Shown here piece after piece: positions 27,103 to 38,008 of a stretch of DNA of 64,000 nt. The position numbers and the translations under genes were made by a program. The notes under the pieces were generated by a model, which was not told the DNA's origin, ran no database searches, and saw nothing but the letters and a program-made list of their open reading frames with translations. Each line of letters opens with the position of its first letter. The first letter of the stretch is position 1. Origin of the DNA: Mesodorylaimus sp. YZB2_4 (lineage: Eukaryota > Nematoda > Enoplea > Dorylaimida > Dorylaimidae); contig JASANH010000371.1 in the NCBI GenBank assembly GCA_030248295.1, positions 217,821-281,820 on the forward strand. The letters are read 5' to 3'.

Positions 27103-27249
27103 CCCCGCGACTCTGGGGCTGGGAAGGGGTCTCCGAGCCCCATCGTGATATGGCTGGGAAGGAGATCCGGGCACGCTTGGCACGGGGCTCGGAACGGGTA
27201 TTCCCAGCCACATTGTGAGCGTGGCTGACTACCAGGCGGCGGTTTAGTA
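27103..27249 (+). repeat. Left arm of a 148-bp inverted repeat
   Basis: It matches the reverse complement of 27968-28117 at about 90 per cent by eye, starting CCCCGCGACTCTGGGGCTGG and ending CTACCAGGCGGCGGTTT. The arms lie 718 bp apart in one intron of the FBXO3-like gene. They look like terminal repeats of a non-autonomous DNA element or a fold-back element. No clear target duplication was found. Confidence 0.85.
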
Positions 27250-27967
27250 GTTTTCAGTTTCTGAGTGCAAATTAGCGTACCATACGAAGTACGGTGTGCG
27301 CAAACGTACTGAATGGAAAACTGCAAGTCCAAGTTCTTACAGGCCTCTGCCTAAAAGGGTAAAATGGTTCATGGATTTGGCCAGGTGAGGTCGAAGCTTA
27401 TCCTTAGTGCCCTCCTAGAACAACGCGTTGTTTGTTAGTGAGCGACCCAGTCGTCAACGTCCAAGCAATGCCAATGCCGCTTGTAGCTAATGATATTTGA
27501 AATGGTACGTTTAAGCTATACTTCCAAATAATGCCCCAGGACCAGCCTGTGTTCGCCGACTGAACAGGATCCATACAAGCTCGAACAAGTCGTAAATCAT
27601 CATCTGCAAACACTTGGATCTTCTTTCATGGACATCGAATCCAGTACCAGTCACAGAAAGCTTTTTGCGCATCTGTTCATCGGCATGACTACCCAGACAA
27701 AAGAAGGCATTTTTGTCGAAAGTACATAGTCGTGAGTTCACTAAGTAACAGTAATGATCTCAGCCACGAGCCGCCCACTCGGATGCACTGATGGCCGTTG
27801 GGGTTTCGCAACTGAATGATCAACTACCAGCAAAGGAGAACATTTATCGGGCAGTTTATTCATGCATTGAGACTTCATCCGGCTATTGAGCTGACGGAGC
27901 ATCAACTAATTTATGCGCTGATACGGAGTCAGAAAACAAAAACGCCTATAATAACCTACAAATCGTA

Positions 27968-28117
27968 TAAACCAAACCGCCACCTGGTAGTCAGCCACGC
28001 TCACAACGTGGCAGGGAATACCCCTTCCGAGCCCCGTGCCAAGCGTGCCCGAAGCCCCTTCCCAGCCACATCACGATAGGGGCTCGAAGACCCCTTCCCA
28101 GCCCCAGACTCGCGGGG
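27968..28117 (-). repeat. Right arm of the 148-bp inverted repeat
   Basis: This is the inverted partner of 27103-27249. The spacer 27250-27967 has no recognisable coding sequence; minus-strand ORFs of 69-76 codons at 27404-27741 have no known motif. Confidence 0.85.
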
Positions 28118-28527
28118 GTGAATATACCTCTAAGATTTGAACCTCAACTTACGATCGCCAGATGACATCAAAGGAACACCCAGACTCATATTTGGTATCA
28201 AACTGTAAACCTTACTCATTTACCACCCAGTCGATTTCGCACAATGATTTCCAATGTCGCTCACTTGCAGCGAGGGTGTGAAAACGACGGGAAACAAGGC
28301 TGATCCTAGAATCAAAAGATGACCATTCTTCAGTGGCTGTTGAAAACCATGCTCACCTGGCCAAATCCTTCGCTTCCAATTAGTGAAATAGGCGATCAAG
28401 TATTTCATCCGGCAGTGTACTTATGAAATCCATTTCCTTATCAATGCAATCTATTGTGAGTACCGCTATCGCTCGCAAAAATCACAGACTGAAAAGTATG
28501 TATATGCAGCTTTTCGGGAGGGGCTAA

Positions 28528-28605
28528 TCGCAGGAACAGGAACAGGAACAGGAACAGGAACGATCCTGCGCGCAGGAACGGGGTCTAAAAGCAGGAACAG
28601 GAACG
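28528..28605 (+). repeat. CAGGAA hexamer repeat
   Basis: Five near-perfect CAGGAA units (28530-28560) are followed by interrupted units up to about 28602, just outside the Tc1-like element. Confidence 0.85.
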
Positions 28606-28706
28606 AGAGTAAGAACCGATTGATGTTCAGGTACGTGGACTTCTTACATCAATTCTAAAAAATCCGCGGTAGAATTTTTGATGGGGAGAAGTAGATTTGG
28701 TGGATC

Positions 28707-29692
28707 GTGAATAAGAAATGTGTTCGATCGACGCGATCAATTTCATATACTGTACTGCACACTTTTTTTCAAAACTTATACTCCGAAGCGGTGGTCCTCA
28801 GATTTTGGTTATCAAGAAGTTTATACTTAAGAAGAAATAGTAGCTCTGGTCGGCCCAGGAAGACATCAGATCGCATCGATCACGTTATCGAACTGAAGGC
28901 CTTGTCGAATCGCAAGCAAAGCTTGACTCAATTAAGCAAGTAAATTGAAGAATCAACGTGAGTTCGAGTGTCCAAGCAGAGAGTCATGAGACGGCTTCAT
29001 GAAGTTGGCATCGGCAGCTATGTTTGCGCCCTCTTTTATCGGAGGCGAATCGACGAAAACGGAGGAAGTGGGCAGCGACGTATGCGGGGGAGGATTCTGA
29101 TTTTTGGAAGAAAGTCCTGTGGTCGGATGCAAGTCGGTTCAATTCGGTTTCTGACAAGCCACAGCGGTGTCTCAGGATGCCCCATGAAAGGCTGAACAAT
29201 GAGTGTCTTTAAACGCCTGTTAAATTTGGTGGGGGAGGCACAAAGGTTCGGGGTGCCTTCAGCTACCATGGTGTTGGCGAGCTGTATTGGGCAAAGGAAT
29301 CGATCGATTGGGACCATTATATACGAATTTTACGAACAAAGCTGATTCCATCTATCGAAAATCTGCATCCTGATGGCCAATACCTCTTTGAACAAAACAA
29401 TGCGCCGTGCTATGTCAGTAAACGGAGAAAGAAATGCATGAAAAATGGACAATTGAAAATTATGATCGATTTGCCGCCTCAATCGCCAGATATGAACCCG
29501 ATCGAACATATTTGGGATTATATCGCTCGGAAAATTCATTATGAAACATTTAAGAGCGCGGACGACTTGTTTAAACGTATGAAGGATATTCGGGAGAATT
29601 TCCCAATCGATTACTTGCATTGTTTAGTTGATGGTATGGCCGATAGGGCCAAAGAATTGAAGTCCAGAAAAGGGGTAAATGCGTCGTATTGA
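28707..29692 (+). mobile_element. Decayed Tc1-like DNA transposon (DDE transposase)
   Basis: Successive frames show a GRPRKTSDR helix-turn-helix linker (about 28850), then WSDASRFN (about 29111, first catalytic Asp), FGGGGTKVRGAF, and a 3' part from about 29225 to 29692 with PPQSPDMNPIEHIWD (catalytic Glu). The second Asp region reads EQNNAPC, so the Asp of the usual QDN is Asn. At least two frame breaks and an in-frame stop (about 28942) separate the pieces. It is inactive. Terminal inverted repeats were not found, so the element ends are unknown. Confidence 0.85.
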
Positions 29693-30144
29693 TTTATATG
29701 TGAATCATGTAAAAGGCGAATAAATTCTGTGCGGGCTGAGATGACTTTTGGCCAGCTGCGTGTCAAAGAATGTGATCAAAAGACCTTGAAAGGCAAAAAA
29801 TGTGTGGAATCAAACGGTGGTGCAAGACTTTTGGAACGTAGTGTATGCGTGTACAAGCCTCCTAATGGACCTTTCTCGTCCCGATCCCTTCTTATGGCTA
29901 TACAAATAAAATAAAACTAGTAATGTCGCTTGCAATTTTTACTATAGTCTTATTGCCTAGCATGCTATAACGCTACAAAATGGCACTACGATAGCTAAAA
30001 ATCTTACGCAAAGCAAAAGCAATCAACCAAAAAAAGCGCGAGATACACAGCAAATAAGAAAATGGATAATAATCCATAATGAAAAATGACACCATACGGA
30101 TTTGCTCAAAATCTCCAGCAAGGAAAGCTTAGGGACACTGCCAA
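29693..30144. other. Nothing recognised
   Basis: AT-rich spacer between the Tc1-like element and the 3' end of the SWIM-PHD-peptidase gene. No ORF or repeat worth calling. Confidence 0.4.
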
Positions 30145-32213
30145 TCAAACCTTTAGATAAATCGCTGTTCCAAACTTAAAGCTGGCGTGGTCTGCTTCTG
30201 AGAACGACAGAAGTTTATTTCGAAATCGAATGCCATCGTAATGTAACCACTTGCCCGACCAAGAGATCAAAGATGTGAAATGGTCCTTTTGGTGGAGGGT
30301 GACGCCAGCAAGTAAAAACTTTAAAAGGCATTGTGAGCACTGAAGCTCTGGGTCAGGAACTTTTCTAATTTTGAACGGCACTCACTTTTTATCATTCACG
30401 TAAATCATGGAGCAAAGATCGCTGACAGTTTTGATTTGCACAGTACTTGTGATGCTTAATGGTATCATAAAGCATTTCGACGACAGCGAGATGTCACTCA
30501 CTCTCCGATAGAAATGACATTTCTTCCCATCCGCCTTTCGTTCGCCGCATATTGATCCACTCATAAAACCGTCAGTGAAGGATTGTACAGTTCCTTTCCT
30601 GCAAATTTCAGAGTCCGCGTACGCTATCTGATAGGGCATGGCGTGTTTATACCCGAGTGAAAATCCGTTAACCTTCTCATGGCGGATAGGAGTACCACAA
30701 TCGTCAGTGCAGCGACTTGTAACGCCAGCACACCAAATATCTGTCAAATGCATCAATAGCTTTTCGTATTCGGTCCCAAAGCACGAAACGTTCCTTTCCT
30801 TTGACAACATGGTCTGCACCCACTTGACTTTGCCTTCGCTAAATTGCTTTCGAAGAAAGCAGTGCATGACAATCCTGAAAAAGGAGAAGTAATTTCAGCA
30901 CTAATCAGGAATACTGTGGTTGAAAAAGAACCTCATACTTCATAGTCGTTGATGAAATTTGATCAAGTAGACTTGGATTTTGAAGCAGATGAAGGTACAC
31001 GATAGTCAATATGTTATCGATGGTGCAGGTCATACTCAACGTTGTACCCTTGAACGTGCCGCCATAATGAGGAACTTGGGGCATGCAGCTCAAATGGCAC
31101 CACGTCCATCCAGAATCAAACACTTGGTCAGGAATTGGCACGCATTTCTGGTGGTACCATTGCAAACAAGAGCACGGTTGGCCATCACACTTGGCTATTC
31201 TTTCGCCTCGCACATACGGCTTTTGACAGACGCAATAAAGTTTTTCATTTCTATGAAAACAAATAGATTAGATCGTTGTGCAGTAACCAAAAACCATAGC
31301 CTTACTTTTCAATATCAGGTGATGCTGTAAATTTTTCCTCAGTCGCTGTGATGCTCTTGATCTTTAAATTTTCTGACTGAAAAACGCATGCTTAAGCCAC
31401 TTCGTGCAAGCAGTGGCCTCGCACCTAGTTATGTTTTGCAAAAATCACAGCTAAAATAAAATATGAAACCTCATACTTCTTTCTTTTCATTTCTAGCAGG
31501 CGAAATCAATGTAGATTTCTGCGGGGGCGATGTTCTTGCTTGGTTATTATCGCGTCTCTTCGATTCATCGATCTTTGGTAACTGCGCGGTCAGACGTGAC
31601 CACAAGGGCTCATTGGCATAGTTCTAAAATAAGAAGCGGTGAGGATCTGCCTGATAAAGAGCTATATTTCGCAAAATTACCTCGGAATTTTCCACCTCAA
31701 AATAAACTCCATGGTCCGCAGTGCTATCTTGCATTGAATCATCGTCGTTTTCATTTTGAAGCAGCTTGTTTGATAATTGTGCCTAAAATGCTGCACATAA
31801 TGTATTTTGCCACACATATGATTGCAGTATTGTTTCTGCACTCACCTGTGACAGACTTACACGAGGCATCTTCTTTGGGGGCTGCAGAATCCTTTCATCA
31901 CGAAGCATATGGCCCTTCTTTCCACTCTTACTGAAAATTTTACAGGTGCACATGACACAGTACAACATCTGTTTTGAGAAAGTAGGAAGAACACTCACCC
32001 TGCCCGACCGTTTCTCAGCAGTGCAGTAAGATTTTGAACTTTTTCTTCAGGGAGTTCTATATCGCCCACGGACAATCGAACAGCAACTAAATGCCAACAA
32101 TCTCCTTTGAAGCCGCAGCTACATTTTCGTTTTGGGAACAGATGCACTGTGCAACTTCCACCGTCAGGCGATTTCACGATAAACGCCTTCGCTTCTGGAC
32201 AATGATAAACCAT
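30145..32213 (-). CDS. SWIM zinc finger, PHD finger and USP-like cysteine peptidase in one gene, with one in-frame TGA
   Basis: Exons: complement 31999-32213, 31846-31930, 31681-31782, 31477-31623, 31306-31376, 30939-31250, 30145-30874. They total 1662 nt in one frame, 553 sense codons apart from a TGA at 30382-30384 (codon 475). Residues 31-41 form a SWIM finger (CSCGFKGDCWH). Residues about 70-200 are charged linker with NLS-like GKKGH and PPKKMPR. Residues 213-262 form a PHD finger (CVC, CDGQPCSC, WYHQKC, WCHLSC). Residues 281-286 (TCTIDN) resemble a USP Cys box with Cys282 as candidate nucleophile; EYEKLLMHLTDIW and SGSICGE..CHFYRRVSDIS resemble later USP blocks. His509 in KDHFTSLI and WLHYDG resemble the His box. 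The start is the first Met of the SWIM exon, right after an acceptor, so 5' exons may be missing. The TGA would remove the His box. The gene may be transposon-derived; that is inference. Confidence 0.7.
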
Positions 32214-34450
32214 CTGCAGAGATAAGAAAAAGCGTTAAAAAATCTAGCATTTCCAGATTTTTGCAGCCAGAGCAGTACTGTATGTACGTAGTGTTAAATT
32301 GTACACTCACGATCAGAGGGAGACTTCTAAACTTTACAATCTAGGCCAACTATTGCCTTCTCGCATACAGCTGTTTATAGGTACACTTGAATGCAAGATT
32401 GAACAAGTATGAAAAGATGGAAAAGTGACATGCAAAACGATGTTTATCTCAATAAGGGTTTTAGTGAACACAATATCAGACTGTGCTAGAGTAACCCTCT
32501 GTGTTTCCCTCGTTGAACTTTACTGAATATGTCCAACACTTCAGAGCTTGTAAACGGCTTCTCGCGATTTTTTTCTAATGTCTTGCACACAAAATCGAGA
32601 CCACCGCCCACTTGGCTCTAGAAAAAACAGAAATAAATTTTCTGCTAGGTACAGTACGTATATGCATACTTCGGTTGAAGGATCGTCGATAAAGCCTGCC
32701 CCATTTCCAACTTGTCTTCATTACACCATTACGTGCCATTACACCAACCCTAGGGGTAGGAGAAGAAATTTTGTCGACTATAAATGCGCCTTTAGGGAAC
32801 ACCGAACCCGCAGTTCTACTGAGGTGACCATGACTGTTGTATCTTCCTGCACCGCTGCACTTTGGACAGGCGCTAGTGTAACCCGCATCTCTTGATGAGG
32901 GTTCGTCTCGACCGGTTTGAACCGCCCGGCACGAGTTGTCTGGTGCAACACGTGAATACTTCCTGCGCTCGTCCTCTCTTGTCATGGAGCAAGGAGAGCG
33001 AGCCTGGATATAATCTAGACTAGTTCTAGGACTGGTCGCCCGGTGTTCTGGCCGTCCTGGCCATCAGGACTACCTTCAGTTCGTCTACGTATTTCGTCAC
33101 GAGCGGCTGGGTATCTCCTAACCGCCTCCCCCCATATTCAGTGCTCGCCTCTTGGCCCGTCTTGTACTTGTGGAGGTGTCCGCCCGTCGGCCCATTAAAG
33201 AGCTATCGTTATTGGTGTCCGTTTCGGTAGGGACCGCGCAGGAGTGATGAGCCACGTACGCGTGTAGGTATATCCACCCATAGCTGGGAGGAGTATCACA
33301 CTAGCTGCAGGCTTGAGACAGTCAATGTTCAAGAAAACCCATGCACAGGTGACTGAGCAGCTGTCCCCTGCAGTGCAATTTGGTGCTCCTTTGTGGCACA
33401 TGTGCTGTGTGTGGCAGGCTAGAGCGGATAAGAGGTACTTCAGGCAGTTTTGACAAAATGTGATGGATTATACAGTCCATTCAAATGATTTCAAATGGGC
33501 CTTTGGCGGGAAATTAAAATGCGCAACTCATTTTGACATCGACTCTCTACTTTATAACTGGGAACGGTTCGACGAAAATTTTTGATTTTTTGCACACACA
33601 GCAGAATCGGCTGAATCTACAATCATGCCTATTTTTATCAAAATCCGTCCAGCCGTTGTCGAGTTCCAGAATACGCCATTTCTTGTTCAGGGGGAGAAGG
33701 CGGAGGAGGAGGAGGAGGAGGATAAACATCAGGCTAGCGCAACAACCAGAAGTCGTACAGGTGCTAATGTTAGTTTTTCTGAAATCTGCCTCCTGGCATT
33801 CGTTTTTTAAAATTTTTTCCAGGAAATAATCACTTTTTTGGCTTTTTCAACCCGTCGCTCGTCAGATTTTTATGAAAATTGACACAACATAACTGAACGG
33901 GTCGCGGTGCAGGCGCCATTGATTGCCTAGGCTCAGCGCGCTCTTACAAAGATGGGTTTGGTGTAGACCAAGTAATTTGCCGATAATAAATTGAGAATAT
34001 GTGAACGAATATAAATAATGTGGAAAGAATTTCCATGAGCAGGACATGTTCTATTAGATGTGGAGCTAATATTGTTGAGGAAAATTAGAGCTAATAATAA
34101 CCTGATAAAACTTGCGGATCCTGAACGTTCTGTTTCAGTTTCTGATGCAATACTCTGAAGATATAGAAGAGAAGTCTAGAAGTTAAGACCACCCCGAGAA
34201 TGAGCTAGTTCTCCTTACGAATTACAAATCCTTACGAATGAGCTTTTGTTTTTCCTGCCGCTTGTATATCTGAGTACACATTCGAAAAATCAGCGCATTT
34301 CATGAGCAGGCACGGTAAGAGTGCGGGTAAGAGTTTCTGGCTATGAAATGATCGATCTGTAGGCGGTCTTTACGAGTAATTTCATGGGCGCGGGTTCACG
34401 TTCCTTTTTAAGCTCCTCTTCTTAAGTGGTTTGAAAGAAGGTGTGTGATA
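32214..34450. other. No supportable gene
   Basis: Short ORFs only (longest 136 codons, minus, 32575-32985, with no motif). There is a short GAG/GGA tract near 33700-33720. The region may contain 5' exons or the promoter of the SWIM-PHD gene, but I cannot place them. Confidence 0.4.
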
Positions 34451-34615
34451 GTCACTCAATTCTCTCAGTTGTAGGGACAAGTGTTTTGGGCCAAACTAGT
34501 TCGTAGCAAAAAACGAAAAACGATTGTATTATTTCCAAAAAAGTCTGTTGTGACAGACTCGAAACTTTTAGACCAGCCAACGCGCACAGTGGAACCAGGG
34601 CTTGGGATGGCTGGT

Positions 34616-35162
34616 CTACTCGGCCAAAAAAAAAGAGAAAAGGCCAAAAAAGAGAGGCACCACACAACGCTTTAAATTCCCCCCAAAAAAAATGGTGGAA
34701 ACAAAGAAAAGCCCGCACCCCAAACACAAAACGTTGGTTTTTTGGAAGGAAATCCGGCTCACAAAAGAGGTCCACAAAAGGCTGCTGTCCTCCCCCACGC
34801 GAACCCACCCACCACACTGTAAAAAAGCTGTGCCGCGGCGAGAAAAAATAAATTTCCCTCCTCCACACCCCCATTTTCCCCCCCCCCAAAAAAAAGAGAA
34901 ACGCGCCCCCATAGAAACGCCCGAACACCTCCCCTCTTCCCTCCCCCCAAAAAAACACCCCCCTTTTTATTTGGGGGGGGGGGCGTTATTTATTTTCATT
35001 CCATGTGCGTTTTTTTTTTTCCCCTCCCCCCCCCCCCTCCCTTCCTGCTCTCCCCTCGCGTAGGCCCCGCTCGCGGAAAAAAAAAAAAACACCACAAAAA
35101 AATACACTCCCCCCGATAAAAAACGGGCCCCCCCTCTCCCCCCTAGGCGGGCGGGGGGGCCG
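34616..35162. repeat. Extreme homopolymer-rich tract
   Basis: Runs of 5-12 identical bases (A, C, G or T) alternate through more than 500 bp, densest at 34850-35150. Composition changes abruptly at both sides. It directly abuts the gypsy LTR-like end at 35163. ORFs inside (up to 168 codons) are low-complexity artefacts. Confidence 0.85.
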
Positions 35163-35535
35163 TGTAACGTAGTTGATTCGGGGTTGAGTCACTTCCTAAT
35201 TACGTTACACTCAATGCTGCTTACCCAGGTTTCGATACGGCTGGTATCGCTGATTGGATCGTCTGCCCCGTCCGAACCTCGCCATAAGATTTCACGTCTT
35301 TATTCGATAGCAATACGCGTCGTGACCAAATGGCAGCAGAATACGTTCTCTGGTTGCAGCCAGCAAGAGGAGTCCTTTTATACCTGCTGGCTGCGACCTG
35401 TTCTGTCCAAAACAAACAACATTTCCCAACATAATCAAAACCTAGGTCACCGAATTTGCACCGCCATACATAGGATCTAGGCCGGGTACCAGGGCGAAAC
35501 AGGGACCCAGGATAAATAAGTTGCACCACTATCAA
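35163..35535 (-). promoter_or_regulatory. LTR-like 3' end of the gypsy element
   Basis: It carries a TATA box, a polyadenylation hexamer 75 bp further on, and ends at the TGTAACGTA / TACGTTACA inverted pair (35163-35171 and 35201-35209). The 5' boundary is not fixed. Confidence 0.5.
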
Positions 35536-35687
35536 ACAGACCTAGGTGAGATCCAGTTCCATTACCATCATCCTCGCCCAGTGACCTCGGCTCCAAAGTC
35601 AATAGAACTTGAACTGGAATTGGAGCGGGAATTCAAACTAACTACATTGCACACGCCCGGCAATTTGAAAGAGATCGTCCTCGATCT

Positions 35688-36152
35688 TCAACGCTTCTTC
35701 TTGATCGGTTCTGGGGAATACCGCCTTGTCTTGGTTGGGTTCAACCGCAGTCCAGCACCCCTGGTCCGAGTGGGTGCTACCATTGATGTGGTTGGAGCGG
35801 GCGCTGAGGTGTCTGTGGACGCCGTGGTGCTGACGGTGGGTGCATTGTCGGGATCATTGGACTGCGCCGGTATGACGGGTGGAACTTGCGTCGCAGTAAA
35901 TGGATCCTGTGGGAGAATGATGGGCGGTGTGGCTGGCCTGGCTGGTGATGTCGGTGGCGTTGCATACGTCGGCGTCATTGAGCGGTCCAACCTCAGACCA
36001 GGTCGCTCTTCCATATACGGCTCAAGGTGCTGTTGCTGTTGCTGAGCCTGCTGTCGTTGTTCTTGCCTCGGTTCCCTTTGTTGTTTCTGTTTCGTGTTGC
36101 CTGTCATTTGCGGTGTATCCTCTTCTTCATCTTCTTCATTCGGAGGCGCCTG
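35688..36152 (-). CDS. gypsy Pol C-terminal Gln/Pro/Thr-rich tail after an in-frame TAG
   Basis: Directly after the integrase frame (…KPCYAP, TAG) the same frame continues QAPPNEEDEEEDTPQ and a low-complexity region rich in Gln, Pro and Thr, ending with a basic IKKKR. A single C-to-T change of CAG would explain the stop. The tail may be a targeting or nucleocapsid-interacting extension of integrase. Confidence 0.6.
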   Translation of the reverse strand, partial: QAPPNEEDEEEDTPQMTGNTKQKQQREPRQEQRQQAQQQQQHLEPYMEERPGLRLDRSMTPTYATPPTSPARPATPPIILPQDPFTATQVPPVIPAQSNDPDNAPTVSTTASTDTSAPAPTTSMVAPTRTRGAGLRLNPTKTRRYSPEPIKKKR

Positions 36153-37140
36153 CTATGGAGCATAACATGGCTTCAATCGGTTGTTATGGACCAACTTGCT
36201 GTCGGCAGTGGGCTTGTCGCAAAGTCGGATGACACTGTCCACCAACGTCGGCTTCGCTAAAACGACATACGGACCATCCCATTTGGGTTGCAGCTTTTGA
36301 CCAAGCCCTTTCGGTACTGTCTGTAACCAGACCAGACTTTTGACTGGGAAATCCCGCTGCTCCCGATTCTTGTCATAGTGATGTTTCTGCCTTTCTTGTG
36401 CTTCTCTTAGGTTGCATCGTATGATGGATTTCATGGCTGCAAGACCAGCAGCTACTTGTGCCGCATATTCAGTAGTGGTCTTCCTTTCAGTGGGTTGTAC
36501 CGTTAATTCACCTGGAATTCTTGGCTCGCGACCAAAGAGGATTTTATGGGGTGAATATTTCAAAGATGATTGTATCGATGACCGATATCCGAACAATATA
36601 AACGGCAAAGCCTCATCCCACTGTTGTCCAAACTGCTTGACATATATACCTAGCATTGTACCTATGACTTTGTTGAATCGCTCCGTCAATCCGTTGCACA
36701 TAGGGTGATACGCTGTTGTGTTCTTTTTCTTGATGTCGCACAAATCGTACACTTCCTTCATCATGGCTGACAGAAATTGCGCACCTCGATCCGATACGAG
36801 TTCGTTGCAGCTCCCATAACGGCAAATCACTTCTTGTATGAACGCGGAAGCGACCGTTTTCGCTGTAGCGTCAGGAATAGCCACTGCTTCCACCCAACGG
36901 CTGAAGTAATCGGTGAACACGACCACGTAACGCATTTGATTCTTCGTTTGTGGCAGAGGTCCCACCAGGTCTACGCCTACGCGTTCCCATGGACCAGCTG
37001 TGACCGGCATGGGTTGCAGAGGGGCGATGTTGCTACGATTCGGATTTTTGAACCTGGCGCAGTACGGGCACCGCTTCACGTACCTCTCAACATCTTGAAA
37101 GTAGCCGTCCCAATAATAGCGCTATCTTGTCAAACGTTTT
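36153..37140 (-). CDS. gypsy integrase
   Basis: Zinc-binding end KRCPYC, then the DDE core: VGVDLVGPLP (first Asp), ELVSDRGAQF (second Asp) and NGLTERFNKVIG (Glu). A chromatin-proximal GPY/F-like segment (WDGPYVVL) follows. The HHCC region lies across a frame break near 37120: the RNase H frame ends DKIA and the integrase frame resumes YYWDGYFQDV. Confidence 0.9.
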
Positions 37141-37900
37141 TCCCACCCCAAAATGGGATGCAAACGCGTCACTGTGGCATTGTTCTAAAATTTCGCCCTT
37201 CATGTTCTGTGGAATCACTGTTTTATATACCGGCTCCGAGCTTTTGGTCCATTTCATCAGATGGACTAGGATTCCATCTTTCATGATATATCGTGGTTTT
37301 TCCAGCAGGAACTGCTTTGCAGTTTGTTCATCTGCGGGTATGATGCCCGCTTCCAAGAATTCAATTCTGGCCTTCAGCCTACTATCGTTACGTTGTTGTA
37401 ACGCGAGATCTGCCAGTCTAGCATGACTTTCCCATAAACTTAAGTCCAGTTGCGAAACTTCCTTCTCCAATGCGGCTAACAGCACGTTCAGGCTAGCTCG
37501 CGATAGGGCGTCGACGTTGTCGTGACGTTTTCCTGGTCGATACCTAATTTCGAAATGCATTCCTCCCAAGTTCGCGATCCACTTGGCAAAACGGCCTTCG
37601 TGATATTTGTTCTTAAAGATGTATACGAGCGGGAGATGGTCAGTGACGACAGTGAATTTCTGCCCATATACATATGGTCGGAAGAATTTTGTGGCCCAAT
37701 GCACAGCCAAACCTTCCAGTTCAGTGACTGGATAATTCTCGCTAGGCAATAATAATCGACTGGCATAGGCTATCGGGTGCTCCACGTTGTTATCGTCATT
37801 CTGGGCTAGGAGTGCCCCCATGTGTAGATCGTGAATGATTTCTGAAAGTTTGGGTATGCTAGGACTGGTGCTGTTATTAGGCGATCCTTGAGTTCGTTAA
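37087..37900 (-). CDS. gypsy RNase H and HHCC linker
   Basis: RNase H blocks GALLAQND, HPIAYASRLL, ELEGLAVHWATKFFRPY and TDHLPLVYIF are clear, followed by RPGKRHDNVDALSR, typical of the Ty3/gypsy RNase H end. The frame runs on to CHSDAFASHFG of the integrase zinc region before breaking. Confidence 0.9.
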
Positions 37901-38008
37901 AAGCCTTCTTGGCGTCGTCATTCCACACGAATGGTACTATTTGCTATTGCTATTTTTACTCTTGCCGAAGCACATAAATGCGCACTCAGAACAGCAAGTA
38001 CATGCAAT

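Larger units (their letters stand above)
24852..28433 (-). pseudogene. FBXO3: FBXO3-like gene (F-box, SUKH, ApaG) with multiple disablements
   Basis: FBXO3 is a substrate adaptor of SCF ubiquitin ligases. Seen in order on the minus strand: an F-box split over 28357-28433 and 28224-28305 (LPDEILDRLFH, stop, LEAKDLAR, then ISLVSRRFHTLAA); a WKDMYGAMCTRFWRY block and LEPRNLYLASKR in 26872-27034; the SUKH domain (about 26516-26640 and 26270-26380, CCSYRLCNGQMLPQA, AGDWSFAGLFGAYEEEDYG); a YRI..MSMRDDAP linker; and the ApaG domain (24852-25144, GPGVVGNYPVMRPGAEF). Breaks: TAA at 28380-28382 in the F-box; a frame change near 26913 between WKDMY and LEPR; a frame mismatch at the 26872/26640 junction; a frame change near 25058 in ApaG; perhaps another near 26164. 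Splice sites are still largely intact, so decay looks recent. Assembly error is possible, but the neighbouring genes are unbroken. Confidence 0.75.

Noticed and set aside
30382..30384. TGA as a second selenocysteine codon
   Set aside because: No family member is known to have Sec at such a place, and I did not find a SECIS-like structure in the sequence after 30145 on the minus strand.
34452..35192. Long low-complexity ORFs on both strands
   Set aside because: They arise from homopolymer runs and have Phe/Gly- or Lys/Pro-only composition.
35521..36045. 174-codon plus-strand ORF
   Set aside because: It is antisense to the gypsy Pol C-terminal tail and shares its low-complexity origin.
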